Assembly (NCBI RefSeq): GCF_029277445.1 | Contig: NZ_CP119567.1 | Span: forward strand, 744,001 to 808,000 | Reading direction: 5' to 3' | DNA length: 64,000 bases | Origin: Pararhizobium qamdonense | GTDB taxonomy: Bacteria > Pseudomonadota > Alphaproteobacteria > Rhizobiales > Rhizobiaceae | Shown: one piece after another, positions 17,841 through 27,410 of the stretch | How positions within the stretch are numbered: position 1 is the first letter of the stretch | How the letters are laid out: each line of letters begins with the position of its first letter | Program-made: the position numbers and the translations under genes | Notes under the pieces: model-generated | Told to the model about the DNA's origin: nothing | Databases searched by the model: none | What the model saw: only the letters and a program-made list of their open reading frames with translations

Positions 17841-18811
17841 TGACAGACGTGACAAACTCCCCCAAGCTGCACGATTGCCGCGATGCGTTCGTGGCCGTGC
17901 TCGAACGCCTCGGCGCGGACAATCCGAAGATCGTCGCGGTGTGCAACGATTCCGTCGGCTCTTCCAAGCTTGGAAATTTCAAGTCGAAATGGCCGGAACG
18001 CCTGGTCAATGTCGGCATCGCCGAACAGACCATGGTCGGTGTCGGCGCGGGCCTCGCCAACGGCGGCCTGCTGCCATTTGTATGTGGCGCTGCCTGCTTT
18101 CTGACTGGCCGGTCGCTGGAACAGATCAAGGCCGACATCGCCTATTCCAATGCGAATGTGAAGCTGATCGGCATCTCCTCGGGCATGGCTTACGGCGAAC
18201 TCGGCCCGACGCACCATTCGATCGAGGACTTTGCCTGGACGCGCGTCATCCCCAATCTTCCGGTTATTGCACCCTGCGATTCCATCGAGACGGCGGCGGC
18301 GGTCGAATGGGCGGCGCGTTATGATGGCCCGGTATTCCTCCGGCTATCGCGCGTCGGTGTGCCGGATCTGCTGCCGGCCAATCATACGTTCGAACTCGGC
18401 AAGGCAAACCTGCTGCGGGACGGCGATGCCATTACCCTGATTGCCAATGGCACGCTCACGCACCGGATGGTGAAAGCCGCCGAAATACTGTCGGCTCAGG
18501 GCATCGAAGCGCGCGTTCTCAACATGGCGACAGTTCGGCCGATCGACATCGATGCCGTGGTGGCAGCGGCTCATCAGACCGGCGCAATCCTGACCGCAGA
18601 AGAGCACTCGACCTTTGGCGGCTTGGGCTCGGCCATTGCCGAGGTTGTGGTGGCGGAAGCGCCCGTGCCCATGAAAATCCTCGGCGTACCCGGCATTTTC
18701 GCACCGACCGGATCAGCCGAGTTCCTGCTCGACGAATTCGGCATGTCCCCCGCAGCCGTCGCAGAAGCGGCAATTGCGCTGATTGCACGCAAGTCTAACC
18801 GCGCATCCTGA
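17840..18811 (+). CDS. Transketolase, C-terminal (pyrimidine-binding) subunit
   Basis: Second half of the split transketolase, 323 residues. The pyrimidine-binding domain has the catalytic Glu in VNVGIAEQTMVGVGAGLA near 62, a conserved GLTHHSIED-like segment (ELGPTHHSIEDFAWTRVIP), and a C-terminal transketolase domain (AILTAEEHSTFGGLGSAIAE). GGAGG seven bases before ATG 17840 and the one-base overlap with the previous stop show coupled translation. Together the two genes make one alpha2beta2-type enzyme transferring two-carbon units in the cytoplasm. Confidence 0.93.
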   Translation: MTDVTNSPKLHDCRDAFVAVLERLGADNPKIVAVCNDSVGSSKLGNFKSKWPERLVNVGIAEQTMVGVGAGLANGGLLPFVCGAACFLTGRSLEQIKADIAYSNANVKLIGISSGMAYGELGPTHHSIEDFAWTRVIPNLPVIAPCDSIETAAAVEWAARYDGPVFLRLSRVGVPDLLPANHTFELGKANLLRDGDAITLIANGTLTHRMVKAAEILSAQGIEARVLNMATVRPIDIDAVVAAAHQTGAILTAEEHSTFGGLGSAIAEVVVAEAPVPMKILGVPGIFAPTGSAEFLLDEFGMSPAAVAEAAIALIARKSNRAS

Positions 18812-18833
18812 TGTAGAGTTTCGAGTTCGTGCC

Positions 18834-18863
18834 GGGCGCGGCCGGACCTCCCGGGCCGCGCCC
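18834..18863 (+). terminator. Strong hairpin between transketolase and kinase genes
   Basis: A perfect 10-bp GC stem (GGGCGCGGCC and GGCCGCGCCC) with a 10-base loop sits in the 77-base gap. The T-run after it is poor, so partial termination or mRNA processing is more likely than full termination. Confidence 0.5.
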
Positions 18864-18888
18864 TCAATTCCTGCTTTCCGGAGCCGCC

Positions 18889-20358
18889 ATGACGACCGCC
18901 ATCCTCGCCATCGACCAGGGCACCACGAATTCAAAGGCTGTGCTTGTCTCCACAGCCGGCGAAATCCTGTCGCGTGGATCGTCCCCGGTTGGGATAGAAC
19001 ATCCACAGCCCGGCTGGGTCGAGCAAAACCCGATGCGCGTGTGGGAATCCGTAAAGGAAGCCATTGCCTCCTGTCTTCAGGCCGGTCCTGCCATCGACAT
19101 TCTCGGCATCGCAATTTCCAACCAGCGCGAATCCGTCACCGTATGGGATGCGGTTACGGGCGAACCGCTTGGTCCGGTGGTCAGCTGGCAATGCCGGCGC
19201 AGTGCGCCGGCCTGTGCCGAACTGATCGCGGCCGGCCATGCGCCGCGCGTGCAAGCATTGACCGGTCTTCCGATCGATCCGATGTTCCCCGGCCCGAAGA
19301 TGCGCTGGCTGCTCGACCGCGCCCCTTCAGGCCGTGACATCCGGCTCGGCACGATCGACGCGTGGCTGATCCATTGTTTCACGGATGGCGCGGTGCATGC
19401 GTGCGACACAGCCAATGCCGCCCGCAGTCAGCTTTTTGATCTGAACGATCAGGTCTGGAGTGACGAACTCTGCGCTCTCTTTGGCGTGCCTAAATCCAGC
19501 CTGCCCGAAGTCCGCGACAGCGCCGCCCGGTTTGGCGTAACCCGCAATGTGCCAGGCCTTGCGGACGGCATCCCGATTGCCGCAGCCATCGGGGACAGCC
19601 ATGCCGCGCTGTTTGGACATGGCGCATTCCATCCCGGCGACGGCAAGGTGACCTTTGGCACCGGCTCGTCGATCATGACGACGCTTCCGCGTTTCATTGC
19701 GCCCGAGCAAGGCATCACCACGACGATCGCCTGGTCGATCGGCGGCAAGCCGACCTATGCCTTCGAGGGCAATATTTTGGTGTCCGCAGCATCTCTTCCA
19801 TGGATGGCCGAGATGCTCGGGCTTCCAGACGTGCAGGCCCTGACCGAACTTGCAGCAACCGCACAGTCCGGTGGTCCCGGCTTCGTGCCCGCCTTTGTCG
19901 GCCTCGGCGCCCCCTACTGGCACTCCGATGCGCGCGCGCTGTTTGCGGGCATCACCTTCGGGACAACACGCGCCCAGATGGCACGCGCCGTGACGGATTC
20001 GATCGCTTTCCAGGTCCACGACGTCTTCAAGGCCATGGCGTCGCAATCTCCCGCCCCGCTTGGACGGCTCTATGCGGACGGCGGGCCGAGCCGCAATGAT
20101 TTCCTGATGCAATGCGTGGCCGATACGCTGAACCACGCCATCATCCAATGCGACGCGCCGGAAGCCTCGGCCCTCGGAGCAGCCTATCTTGCCGGACTGT
20201 CGCTGGGTGTCTGGCCCGATCTCGCGGCAATCGCGGCTTTGCCGCGCATCGGCAATCCGATTGCGCCACGCGCCGTGGATACGCCGGAACGCTTGCAGGT
20301 CTGGCAGGATGCAATCTACCGCTCGACCGTTTCCAGCCCTTCATCTATGAGTGAATAA
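18889..20358 (+). CDS. FGGY-family carbohydrate kinase (glycerol/ketose kinase-like)
   Basis: ATP-dependent sugar kinase, 489 residues. N-terminal phosphate loop AIDQGTTNSKAVLV near 5, substrate region SNQRESVTVWDAVTGEP near 77 and WQCRR, second FGGY signature in the C-terminal half (SIAFQVHDVFKAM and YADGGPSRNDFLMQ). In this locus it would phosphorylate the ketose made by a polyol SDR before transketolase cleavage, with xylulose, ribulose or apulose as possible substrates. ATG 18889 follows GGAG; earlier in-frame starts lie in the hairpin. Its last codons form half of the operator palindrome in front of the SorC gene. Confidence 0.9.
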   Translation: MTTAILAIDQGTTNSKAVLVSTAGEILSRGSSPVGIEHPQPGWVEQNPMRVWESVKEAIASCLQAGPAIDILGIAISNQRESVTVWDAVTGEPLGPVVSWQCRRSAPACAELIAAGHAPRVQALTGLPIDPMFPGPKMRWLLDRAPSGRDIRLGTIDAWLIHCFTDGAVHACDTANAARSQLFDLNDQVWSDELCALFGVPKSSLPEVRDSAARFGVTRNVPGLADGIPIAAAIGDSHAALFGHGAFHPGDGKVTFGTGSSIMTTLPRFIAPEQGITTTIAWSIGGKPTYAFEGNILVSAASLPWMAEMLGLPDVQALTELAATAQSGGPGFVPAFVGLGAPYWHSDARALFAGITFGTTRAQMARAVTDSIAFQVHDVFKAMASQSPAPLGRLYADGGPSRNDFLMQCVADTLNHAIIQCDAPEASALGAAYLAGLSLGVWPDLAAIAALPRIGNPIAPRAVDTPERLQVWQDAIYRSTVSSPSSMSE

Positions 20359-20367
20359 AAATTCACT
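20350..20367. promoter_or_regulatory. Perfect palindromic operator before the SorC gene, site C
   Basis: AGTGAATAAAAATTCACT: seven-base perfect arms around AAAA. It overlaps the kinase stop codon and ends 13 bases before the SorC ATG. Related half-sites (ATTCACT) occur at both divergent promoters near 16.9-17.0 kb. Confidence 0.7.
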
Positions 20368-20380
20368 GTAGGAGATCTCC

Positions 20381-21331
20381 ATGGGACGGCTCAACGAGTT
20401 GCGACTGATCGCCCGGATTGCTCAGATGTACCATGTCGAGGGCAAGCGGCAGGCCGAGATTGCCGAAACCATGCACATGTCGCAGGCCACCGTTTCGCGG
20501 ATGCTGAAGCGGGCTGAACAGGAAGACATCGTGCGCACCACAGTTATCCCGCCGGCGGGCACCTTTGCCGAGCTGGAGACGGCGCTACGGGATCAATATG
20601 GCTTGACCGAAGCTATTGTCATCGATTGTTCCGAGGACCGCGATGGCGCGATCATGGCGCGGATTGGTGAAGCCGCCGCCCATTTTCTGGAAGTCACCTT
20701 GCAGCAGGACGAAATCGTCGGCGTCTCCAGCTGGAGCCAGACGATCCTGCGCATGGTGGACAATATCCACCCGCTAAAGAACGCCAAGGCCAAGTATATC
20801 GTGCAAATTCTCGGCGGCATGGGCGACTCGTCGGTGCAGACCCATGCCACGCAACTGACGGCCCGTCTTGCGAAACTCACCGGCGGCGAGGCCCGGCTGC
20901 TGCTTGTGCAAGGCATCACCTCCTCGCGGGAAGCCAAGCTCGTGATGCTTGCAGACCCGGTGGTGCGCGAAACGATGGACCTTTTTGGCCGTCTCAGCCT
21001 TGCCATCGTCGGGATCGGCGCGGTCGAACCGTCGGAACTCCTGGCGCGTTCCGGCAATACCTTTTCGCGCCAGGAAATGGCGATGCTGCATGAGGCGGGC
21101 GCGGTTGGCGAGATTTCCTACCGCTTCTACGACAAGGCCGGCAAACCCGTGGAAACGCCGCTCAACGACCGCGTTATCGGCCTTTCGCTTGACGAATTAC
21201 GCAAAACCAACCGCGTCATGGCTTTGGCCGGCGGCGAATCCAAGACACAGGCCATCGCCGGCGCCCTGAAACTGGGCGTCATCGATGTGCTTGTGACCGA
21301 CAAGTTCACAGCGGCACGGCTCACGGCCTGA
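20381..21331 (+). CDS. SorC/DeoR-type sugar-binding transcriptional regulator
   Basis: 316 residues. An N-terminal helix-turn-helix (KRQAEIAETMHMSQATVSRM, residues about 24-43) precedes the SorC sugar-binding domain with motifs GVSSWSQTILRMVDNIHPL, VQILGGMGDSSVQTHATQL and IVGIGAVEPSELL; LALAGGESKTQAIAGAL near the C-terminus is the phosphate/sugar-phosphate binding region. SorC proteins respond to phosphorylated sugars, fitting the kinase encoded upstream. It is the likely trans-acting factor for the repeated ATTCACT sites in this island. Confidence 0.92.
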   Translation: MGRLNELRLIARIAQMYHVEGKRQAEIAETMHMSQATVSRMLKRAEQEDIVRTTVIPPAGTFAELETALRDQYGLTEAIVIDCSEDRDGAIMARIGEAAAHFLEVTLQQDEIVGVSSWSQTILRMVDNIHPLKNAKAKYIVQILGGMGDSSVQTHATQLTARLAKLTGGEARLLLVQGITSSREAKLVMLADPVVRETMDLFGRLSLAIVGIGAVEPSELLARSGNTFSRQEMAMLHEAGAVGEISYRFYDKAGKPVETPLNDRVIGLSLDELRKTNRVMALAGGESKTQAIAGALKLGVIDVLVTDKFTAARLTA

Positions 21332-21381
21332 TCCATTCCCGGATCAGCCTTCGGCCTGCTGCGCAATATGGAGGAAAGACC

Positions 21382-22167
21382 ATGAAACGTTTCGCAGGCC
21401 AGACGGTATTTGTGACCGGGGGCAACAAGGGCATCGGCCGCGGCATCGCCAAGCGCTTTGCCGAAGAAGGCGCAAAGATTGCTATTGCCGCAATCGAAAA
21501 AGACACGCCAACAGCGGCCGAAGCGCTGGCGCAGGAAACCGGCGCCGAAGTGATCGGCTTCAGCCTTGATGTGACCGATGCGGGAGCCGTGAAAGAAGCC
21601 TACGGCGAGACGGAGGCGAAGCTGGGTGCCATTTCGGTTTCCGTTCAAAATGCCGGCGTCATCACGATTGCCAAGGTGGAGAACCTGACCGAGCGGGAAT
21701 GGGACCTCAATCTCGACGTCAACACAAAGGGTGTCTTCCTGTGCTGCCAGGAAGCCGTCCGCCGCTTCCGCGCCAGCGGCACGAAGGGCCGCCTGATCAA
21801 CACCGCCTCGGGCCAGGCCCGTCAGGGTTTCATCTACACGCCGCATTATGCCGCGTCGAAATTCGGCGTGATCGGCTTGACCCAGAGCCTTGCGAAAGAA
21901 CTCGCGCGTGAAGGCATCACGGCAAACGCGATTTGCCCTGGCATCATCCATACCGAGATGTGGGATTACAACGACCGTGTGTGGGGTCAGATGCTCGGCG
22001 AATATGGCCCCGGCGAACTGATGGCGGAATGGGTCGAAGGCATCCCGATGGGCCGGGCCGGTACACCCGCCGAAGTTGGCGCACTGGTCGCTTTCCTTGC
22101 ATCTCCCGACGCCGTCTACATCACCGGCCAGACCATCAATGTGGATGGCGGCCTCATCATGTCCTAG
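21382..22167 (+). CDS. SDR-family oxidoreductase, sorbitol dehydrogenase-like
   Basis: Classical SDR, 261 residues. TGGNKGIG near residue 13 binds the nucleotide; NAG near 89, then the catalytic Ser/Tyr/Lys in NTASGQARQG and YAASKFG. The segment HTEMWDYNDRVWGQM near 195 is typical of bacterial sorbitol/galactitol dehydrogenases. GAGGAAAG precedes ATG 21382. As the second SDR of the island, it may oxidise a different polyol feeding the same kinase, or an epimer of the first substrate. Confidence 0.9.
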   Translation: MKRFAGQTVFVTGGNKGIGRGIAKRFAEEGAKIAIAAIEKDTPTAAEALAQETGAEVIGFSLDVTDAGAVKEAYGETEAKLGAISVSVQNAGVITIAKVENLTEREWDLNLDVNTKGVFLCCQEAVRRFRASGTKGRLINTASGQARQGFIYTPHYAASKFGVIGLTQSLAKELAREGITANAICPGIIHTEMWDYNDRVWGQMLGEYGPGELMAEWVEGIPMGRAGTPAEVGALVAFLASPDAVYITGQTINVDGGLIMS

Positions 22168-22204
22168 CGGACCTCAGGTGCAATATCCGCACCGTGTCCA
22201 ATTG

Positions 22205-22231
22205 TTTGCGCGCCCAGTGCAGGCGCGCAAA
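22205..22231. terminator. Hairpin between the convergent SDR and LysR genes
   Basis: Perfect 10-bp arms TTTGCGCGCC and GGCGCGCAAA with a 7-base loop, between two genes that end toward each other. The symmetric position suits a bidirectional terminator, though T-runs are short. Confidence 0.55.
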
Positions 22232-22278
22232 ACCGTCTGGAAAGACGAACGATCGCTAGTTGAGCTTCACCGCGTGGA

Positions 22279-23169
22279 TTATCGAAGGCGAAGCGCATCG
22301 ACCAGTAATGCGAAGGCCGGGGATGCCAGCCGGCGGCTCGGATAATAGAGATGATATCCCGGAAATGGCGCAGACCAATCCTGCAGCACGGGAACGAGAC
22401 GCCCTTTGTCAACCAATGGGCCAAGATGATCGTCGGGAAGACAAGCGAGACCCAGCCCTTCCAGCACAGCATCGATGATCATCGGCACGTCATTGCAGAT
22501 GAACTGGCCGTTGACACGCACGTTGAGCGGACGGCCGTCACGCTCGAATTCCCATGTATATAATCCGCCAAGCGTCGGAAGGCGCAGGTTGATGCAATTG
22601 TGCTGCGTCAGATCATGCGGTGTCTGCGGCTTGGGATGGCGCTCGAAATAAACCGGCGAGCCGGCGACCATCATGCGCAACTCCGGGCCGATCGCGACCG
22701 CGATCATGTCCTTTTCGATACTCTCGCCAAGCCGCACGCCGGCATCATACCGTTCGGCGACGAGATCAACGAACCGCTGGTCGATCGAAATCTCGATATT
22801 GACGTCCCGATATTCAGCCATCAGCCTTTTTGCGGCAGGCATCAGGATGGTCTCGGCCGCATGGCGGCTGGAGGTGATCCGGATCGTGCCGCCGGGACTC
22901 TGGCGCATCGCGCTCAACGCATCGATCCGGCTGCGGATATCATTGAAAGCAGGACGCAGCGTCTCCATCAACTGCTCGCCCGCCTCTGTGGGAACGACGT
23001 TGCGCGTCGTCCGCGTCAAAAGCCGCACCCCCATCCGCTCTTCGATACGGCGCACGGTGTGGCTCAGCGACGACTGCGACGTTCCAAGCTGGGCAGCGGC
23101 CCGCGTGAAGCTGCGCTCCTCCGCCACCGTCAGGAAGGCGATGAGATCGCCCAGTTCATCGCGCTTCAT
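22279..23169 (-). CDS. LysR-family transcriptional regulator
   Basis: 296 residues: winged helix at the N-terminus (ERSFTRAAAQLGTSQSSLSH then TVRRIEERMGVRLL) and a LysR substrate domain (GTIRITSSRHAAETILMPAA; NIEISIDQRFVDLV). It is divergent from the aldo/keto reductase gene with a 169-base shared upstream region, the usual LysR arrangement, so it probably activates the reductase and CMD/cupin genes. TTCATG is repeated near its start (within 23166-23195), a possible binding element. The inducer is unknown. Confidence 0.92.
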   Translation of the reverse strand: MKRDELGDLIAFLTVAEERSFTRAAAQLGTSQSSLSHTVRRIEERMGVRLLTRTTRNVVPTEAGEQLMETLRPAFNDIRSRIDALSAMRQSPGGTIRITSSRHAAETILMPAAKRLMAEYRDVNIEISIDQRFVDLVAERYDAGVRLGESIEKDMIAVAIGPELRMMVAGSPVYFERHPKPQTPHDLTQHNCINLRLPTLGGLYTWEFERDGRPLNVRVNGQFICNDVPMIIDAVLEGLGLACLPDDHLGPLVDKGRLVPVLQDWSAPFPGYHLYYPSRRLASPAFALLVDALRLR

Positions 23170-23290
23170 TCATGAATCCAAAGTATAGGTTCATGCACAA
23201 CTTAGCATCTAATCGAATGAGACCGCCAGGGCTATTTTCTCTTAACGACGCATTGATCTCCCGCTGTTCCCCAACAGGACATGCGGATGA

Positions 23291-24328
<1,038 letters not shown>

Positions 24329-24371
24329 GCTGGCAACCGCAGACGAACACCGGATCAAAGAGGAAAATCAA

Positions 24372-25577
24372 ATGAAGAATATTGCCGCAAGCATCGCCAT
24401 GTCCGCCCTCGCTGCAACGGGTGCGCAGGCGCAGGAGGAACGGCGGCGCGTCGCTCCGCCGGCCGTCTACGACGTGGCGCCCGGCCTTGGCCATTTCACC
24501 GATGACGTGCTTTTCGGCGAAGTCTGGGAGCGCACCGAACTCAAACCACGCGACCGCAGCCTTGTCACGGTTTCGGTCATCGTCTCGACCGGAAAAACGG
24601 CCCAGATCGCCGGCCATGTCGGCCGCGCGCTCGATAACGGCGTGACGCCGGAGGAGATCGGCGAACTGATCACCCATCTCGCCTTTTATTCCGGCTGGCC
24701 GAACGCGATTTCCGCAGTGGCCGAGACGAAGAAGGTCTTCGATGAACGCAACATCGGCGCCATTGCCAGCAGCGGCGCGGACCGTCTCGAACTTCAGGCC
24801 GTTGCCGAAGCTGCAAGATCGGCTTCCGTCAATGCCACGGTCGCTCCCACGGCCGCAGCACTTGCCAACCTGACCAACCGCGTGCTTTTCGGCGATCTGT
24901 GGCAGCGGCCGGACCTCTCGGCGCGCGACCGGAGCCTCGTCACCATGTCGGCGCTGATTGCCATCGGCCAGCCGGAACAATTGCCGTTCCATGCCAACCG
25001 GGCAATGGACAACGGCCTGAGCAATGCAGAAGCCTCCGAAGCCGTCACCCAAACGGCCTTTTACGCCGGATGGCCGCGCGCCATGTCGGCAGTGCCGGTC
25101 CTGCAGCGTGTCTTCGAAAGCCGCAAAGTTTCCGCGCATGCGACAAAAACCGGAGAACCGGCCGTGCATCTACAAATTACCAGGGCAAACGCCACGCCGG
25201 CGGCGGGGCCGGCGGACTATTTCACCGGCGAAGTGCAGGTTTCCGGACACTACCGGGGAAATGAGCCGGCCAGGATCAGCGGCGCAACGGTTTCTTTCAC
25301 GGCCGGCGCCCGCACCGCCTGGCACACGCATCCGCTTGGCCAGACACTGTTTATCGTTTCCGGCAAGGGCTGGGTGCAGAAGGACGGCGGCCCTGTCGAG
25401 GTGGTCGGACCCGGCGATGTCGTCTGGATACCGCCCATGGTCAAACACTGGCATGGCGCTTCGGCTAGCGAGCCCATGACCCATTTTGCCGTCGCCGAGG
25501 CTCTCGATGGAAATGCCGTCACCTGGATGGAGAAGGTCTCCGATGATGATTACGGACTGGGCTTGAGGATCGACTAA
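24372..25577 (+). CDS. Secreted fusion: two carboxymuconolactone-decarboxylase domains plus cupin
   Basis: 401 residues. A signal peptide (MKNIAASIAMSALAATGAQA, then QEE) is followed by a first CMD-like domain (about 35-125, GHFTDDVLFGEVWERTEL), a second (about 155-245, RVLFGDLWQRPDLSARDRS and EQLPFHANRAMDNG), and a C-terminal cupin (about 275-385) with metal-binding candidates in AWHTHPLGQTLFIVSGKGW and VKHWHGA. The AhpD CxxC pair is absent, so it is not a thioredoxin-like peroxidase. Fusions of CMD and cupin occur in quinone or lactone metabolism; function is not established. Domain 1 has lost the EQLPFH core kept in domain 2. Confidence 0.85.
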   Translation: MKNIAASIAMSALAATGAQAQEERRRVAPPAVYDVAPGLGHFTDDVLFGEVWERTELKPRDRSLVTVSVIVSTGKTAQIAGHVGRALDNGVTPEEIGELITHLAFYSGWPNAISAVAETKKVFDERNIGAIASSGADRLELQAVAEAARSASVNATVAPTAAALANLTNRVLFGDLWQRPDLSARDRSLVTMSALIAIGQPEQLPFHANRAMDNGLSNAEASEAVTQTAFYAGWPRAMSAVPVLQRVFESRKVSAHATKTGEPAVHLQITRANATPAAGPADYFTGEVQVSGHYRGNEPARISGATVSFTAGARTAWHTHPLGQTLFIVSGKGWVQKDGGPVEVVGPGDVVWIPPMVKHWHGASASEPMTHFAVAEALDGNAVTWMEKVSDDDYGLGLRID

Positions 25578-25644
25578 CCGGCTGGCTGAGCTTGAGGAGC
25601 CGTCGAAAGACCAAACCTATCGACCGTGGTCCTACCGCCGCCTT

Positions 25645-26064
25645 TCAACGCACTTTGCGCGCCATCCCGACGGAGCGGGGAGCGGTTTCAGCAAAACCGA
25701 ACTGCTGGTAAAGACGGTTTGCCGGGACGTCGGCGATCAGACTTATGTAGGCAGTTTTGGGCAGCTGGCTCTCGATATAGCCGGTCAGTGCGGCCATGAT
25801 CATCTTGCCGAGCCCCTTTCCCTGGTATTCCGGCATGATCGCGATATCGGTGACCTGAAAGAAGCAGCCACCGTCGCCGATGATGCGGCCCATGCCGACA
25901 ACAGCGTCACCGTTCATCAGGCAGACGCCAAAAATCGAATTGGGCAGCCCCTTTTCGGCGGCCTCGCGCGAAAAGGGACTAAGGCCTGACACATCCCGCA
26001 ATCGCAGGTAATCGTCGATCCCTGGAACGCGGGGCTCAATGTGGTAGTCGTCATGCTGGGTCAC
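25645..26064 (-). CDS. GNAT-family N-acetyltransferase
   Basis: Small acetyl-CoA-dependent acetyltransferase, about 139 residues. The acetyl-CoA motif A is ITDIAIMPEYQGKGLGKMIM-like (TDIAIMPEYQGKGLGKMIMA) near residue 75, and the C-terminal LYQQFGFAETAPRSVGMA is typical. GTG 26064 is chosen because GGAAGG lies seven bases upstream; a TTG at 26079 is possible. It ends toward the CMD/cupin gene. Substrate unknown; this compact group often acetylates small amines or polyamines. Confidence 0.88.
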   Translation of the reverse strand: MTQHDDYHIEPRVPGIDDYLRLRDVSGLSPFSREAAEKGLPNSIFGVCLMNGDAVVGMGRIIGDGGCFFQVTDIAIMPEYQGKGLGKMIMAALTGYIESQLPKTAYISLIADVPANRLYQQFGFAETAPRSVGMARKVR

Positions 26065-26200
26065 TCTAATGCCTTCCAATCCATGTCACGAAAATGCCTG
26101 ACCACGATTATCGCGTTTCCGGTGGTTGATAGGCAAGCAATGCCGCTGTAAAAAGCGCAGTCACGGAGTCAAATGGCTCTGGAATTCAAAAGGAACTGTC

Positions 26201-26404
26201 ATGGCTACCGGTACTGTGAAATTTTTTAATGACGACAAGGGCTTTGGTTTCATCACGCCTGAAAATGGTGGACAGGATGTCTTCGTTCACGTCTCTTCCC
26301 TGCAGCGCGGCAGCTCGCTCAGAGAAGGTGACAAGGTGAGCTTCGAGATCGGCCAGGACCGCAAGACCGGCAAGTCGAAGGCCGAAAACGTCAGCGTGCT
26401 TTGA
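26201..26404 (+). CDS. Cold-shock protein, CspA family
   Basis: 67 residues, one OB-fold cold-shock domain with RNP1 (KGFGFI at 16-21) and RNP2 (VFVHVS at 29-34). It binds single-stranded RNA or DNA and relieves mRNA secondary structure. AGGA precedes ATG 26201; the frame continues upstream but the protein starts as usual at MATGTVKFF. The 136-base upstream gap could hold a long 5' leader, common for csp genes. Confidence 0.95.
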   Translation: MATGTVKFFNDDKGFGFITPENGGQDVFVHVSSLQRGSSLREGDKVSFEIGQDRKTGKSKAENVSVL

Positions 26405-26425
26405 TTTAACGAGGCGCGTGCCTGG

Positions 26426-26450
26426 CCGGCGGGATATCGCATCCTGCCGG
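26426..26450 (+). terminator. Hairpin after the cold-shock gene
   Basis: CCGGCGGGAT and ATCCTGCCGG pair over 10 bases (one G-U) with a five-base loop, 21 bases after the csp stop. The following TCTAGCACTT is only weakly T-rich. Confidence 0.5.
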
Positions 26451-26575
26451 TCTAGCACTTCGTTTACCGTCATTGCGATTCACTTCGGTAAAACAAGTGG
26501 TTAGCCTGCGTTTTCGGCAGAAGGCGATAGCTTTCCGCAAAGCGGTCAACGGATGTGAACGCCTTGACCGGACGG

Positions 26576-26776
26576 TCAGGTGACTTTCGGATCGATCCGT
26601 ATGTCCCCTTCGGCCGACCGCAGTTGATCGATCCGGGCCTTGCCATAGTCGCGCGCGTCGATCTCGTTGCGGAATGATCGATTTTCGGTATGGCTGCCAT
26701 TGTAGATGGTCACGACCCAAGCGCCTTTCACAAGGCTGATCTGGGATCGCACTTTCGTGCCGTCAAAACCCGTCAT
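26576..26776 (-). CDS. Hypothetical small protein
   Basis: 66 residues, not recognised. It looks like a small single-domain beta-rich protein (SQISLVKGAWVVTIYNGSHT) with a charged C-terminus (ARDYGKARIDQLRSAEGDIR). ATG 26776 follows GGAG at ten bases; ATGs at 26797 and 26812 are also in frame. The codon pattern is coding-like, and it lies among other short rhizobial proteins. No function can be proposed. Confidence 0.55.
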   Translation of the reverse strand: MTGFDGTKVRSQISLVKGAWVVTIYNGSHTENRSFRNEIDARDYGKARIDQLRSAEGDIRIDPKVT

Positions 26777-26850
26777 ATTGCATGGTCTCCATTTCATTTT
26801 CACAGTGGGCATGATTCTCAATCGGGTCAGCCCCCAAATGAGGGCGCTGG

Positions 26851-27210
26851 TCAAAGCCTCGTACTCGTACCCAAGGTCAACGCTTCCTCTGGGACACGGT
26901 AACGGGAACGCGATATCGACCTATTCAGCCGGCCGGCCGGCGTTCGGCGTTTGACGATGCTGAGGTAACACATGAGTGCCTCGTCTGCGGCCAGAATGAG
27001 CGCTTCTGCAACGGCCTCACTCGGCCCATTCTCTTTCAGCGCAGTCAGGCAGGCTTGAAGAGCATTCAGATATCCATCACCGGCGCTGAGCGGCCACTCC
27101 TGAAGGAGCAGTTCCGCCGCACCCATGACGGTGTCAACCGGCTTGTATCGTTCCCCAACACGCATGAGCAGCCAAATTGTAGGAAATTGGCACGATCTGC
27201 TTGAACACAT
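26851..27210 (-). CDS. DUF982 domain-containing protein
   Basis: 119 residues. The DUF982 pattern, largely confined to Rhizobiales and often present in many copies per genome, is seen in RYKPVDTVMGAAELLLQEWP followed by YLNALQACLTALKENGPSEA and AEALILAADEA. GGGAGG stands five bases before ATG 27210; an internal ATG at 27165 would give the more usual family length. A basic C-terminal tail (VKRRTPAGRLNRSISRSRYR) extends past the domain. Function unknown. Confidence 0.75.
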   Translation of the reverse strand: MCSSRSCQFPTIWLLMRVGERYKPVDTVMGAAELLLQEWPLSAGDGYLNALQACLTALKENGPSEAVAEALILAADEALMCYLSIVKRRTPAGRLNRSISRSRYRVPEEALTLGTSTRL

Positions 27211-27410
27211 GGCACCCTCCCAACTCTGGGCATATGTATATTAGCATAAACGCAATTATTGTTCCAAAACACGCCTCTCCGCGAACCGATGACTTTGGCA
27301 AGCGCGTTTGGTGTGGAAAACCATATGCTGCAGGGCCGGAGGCTAGATTCACCCTATTGCACCACGCTGTGGAGTGACGGCAAATAGCTGACACATTCAT
27401 CGGAGCGGGT

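Noticed and set aside
26776..26854. Longer start for the hypothetical gene ending at 26576
   Set aside because: Earlier starts lack a ribosome-binding site at proper distance; ATG 26776 has GGAG.
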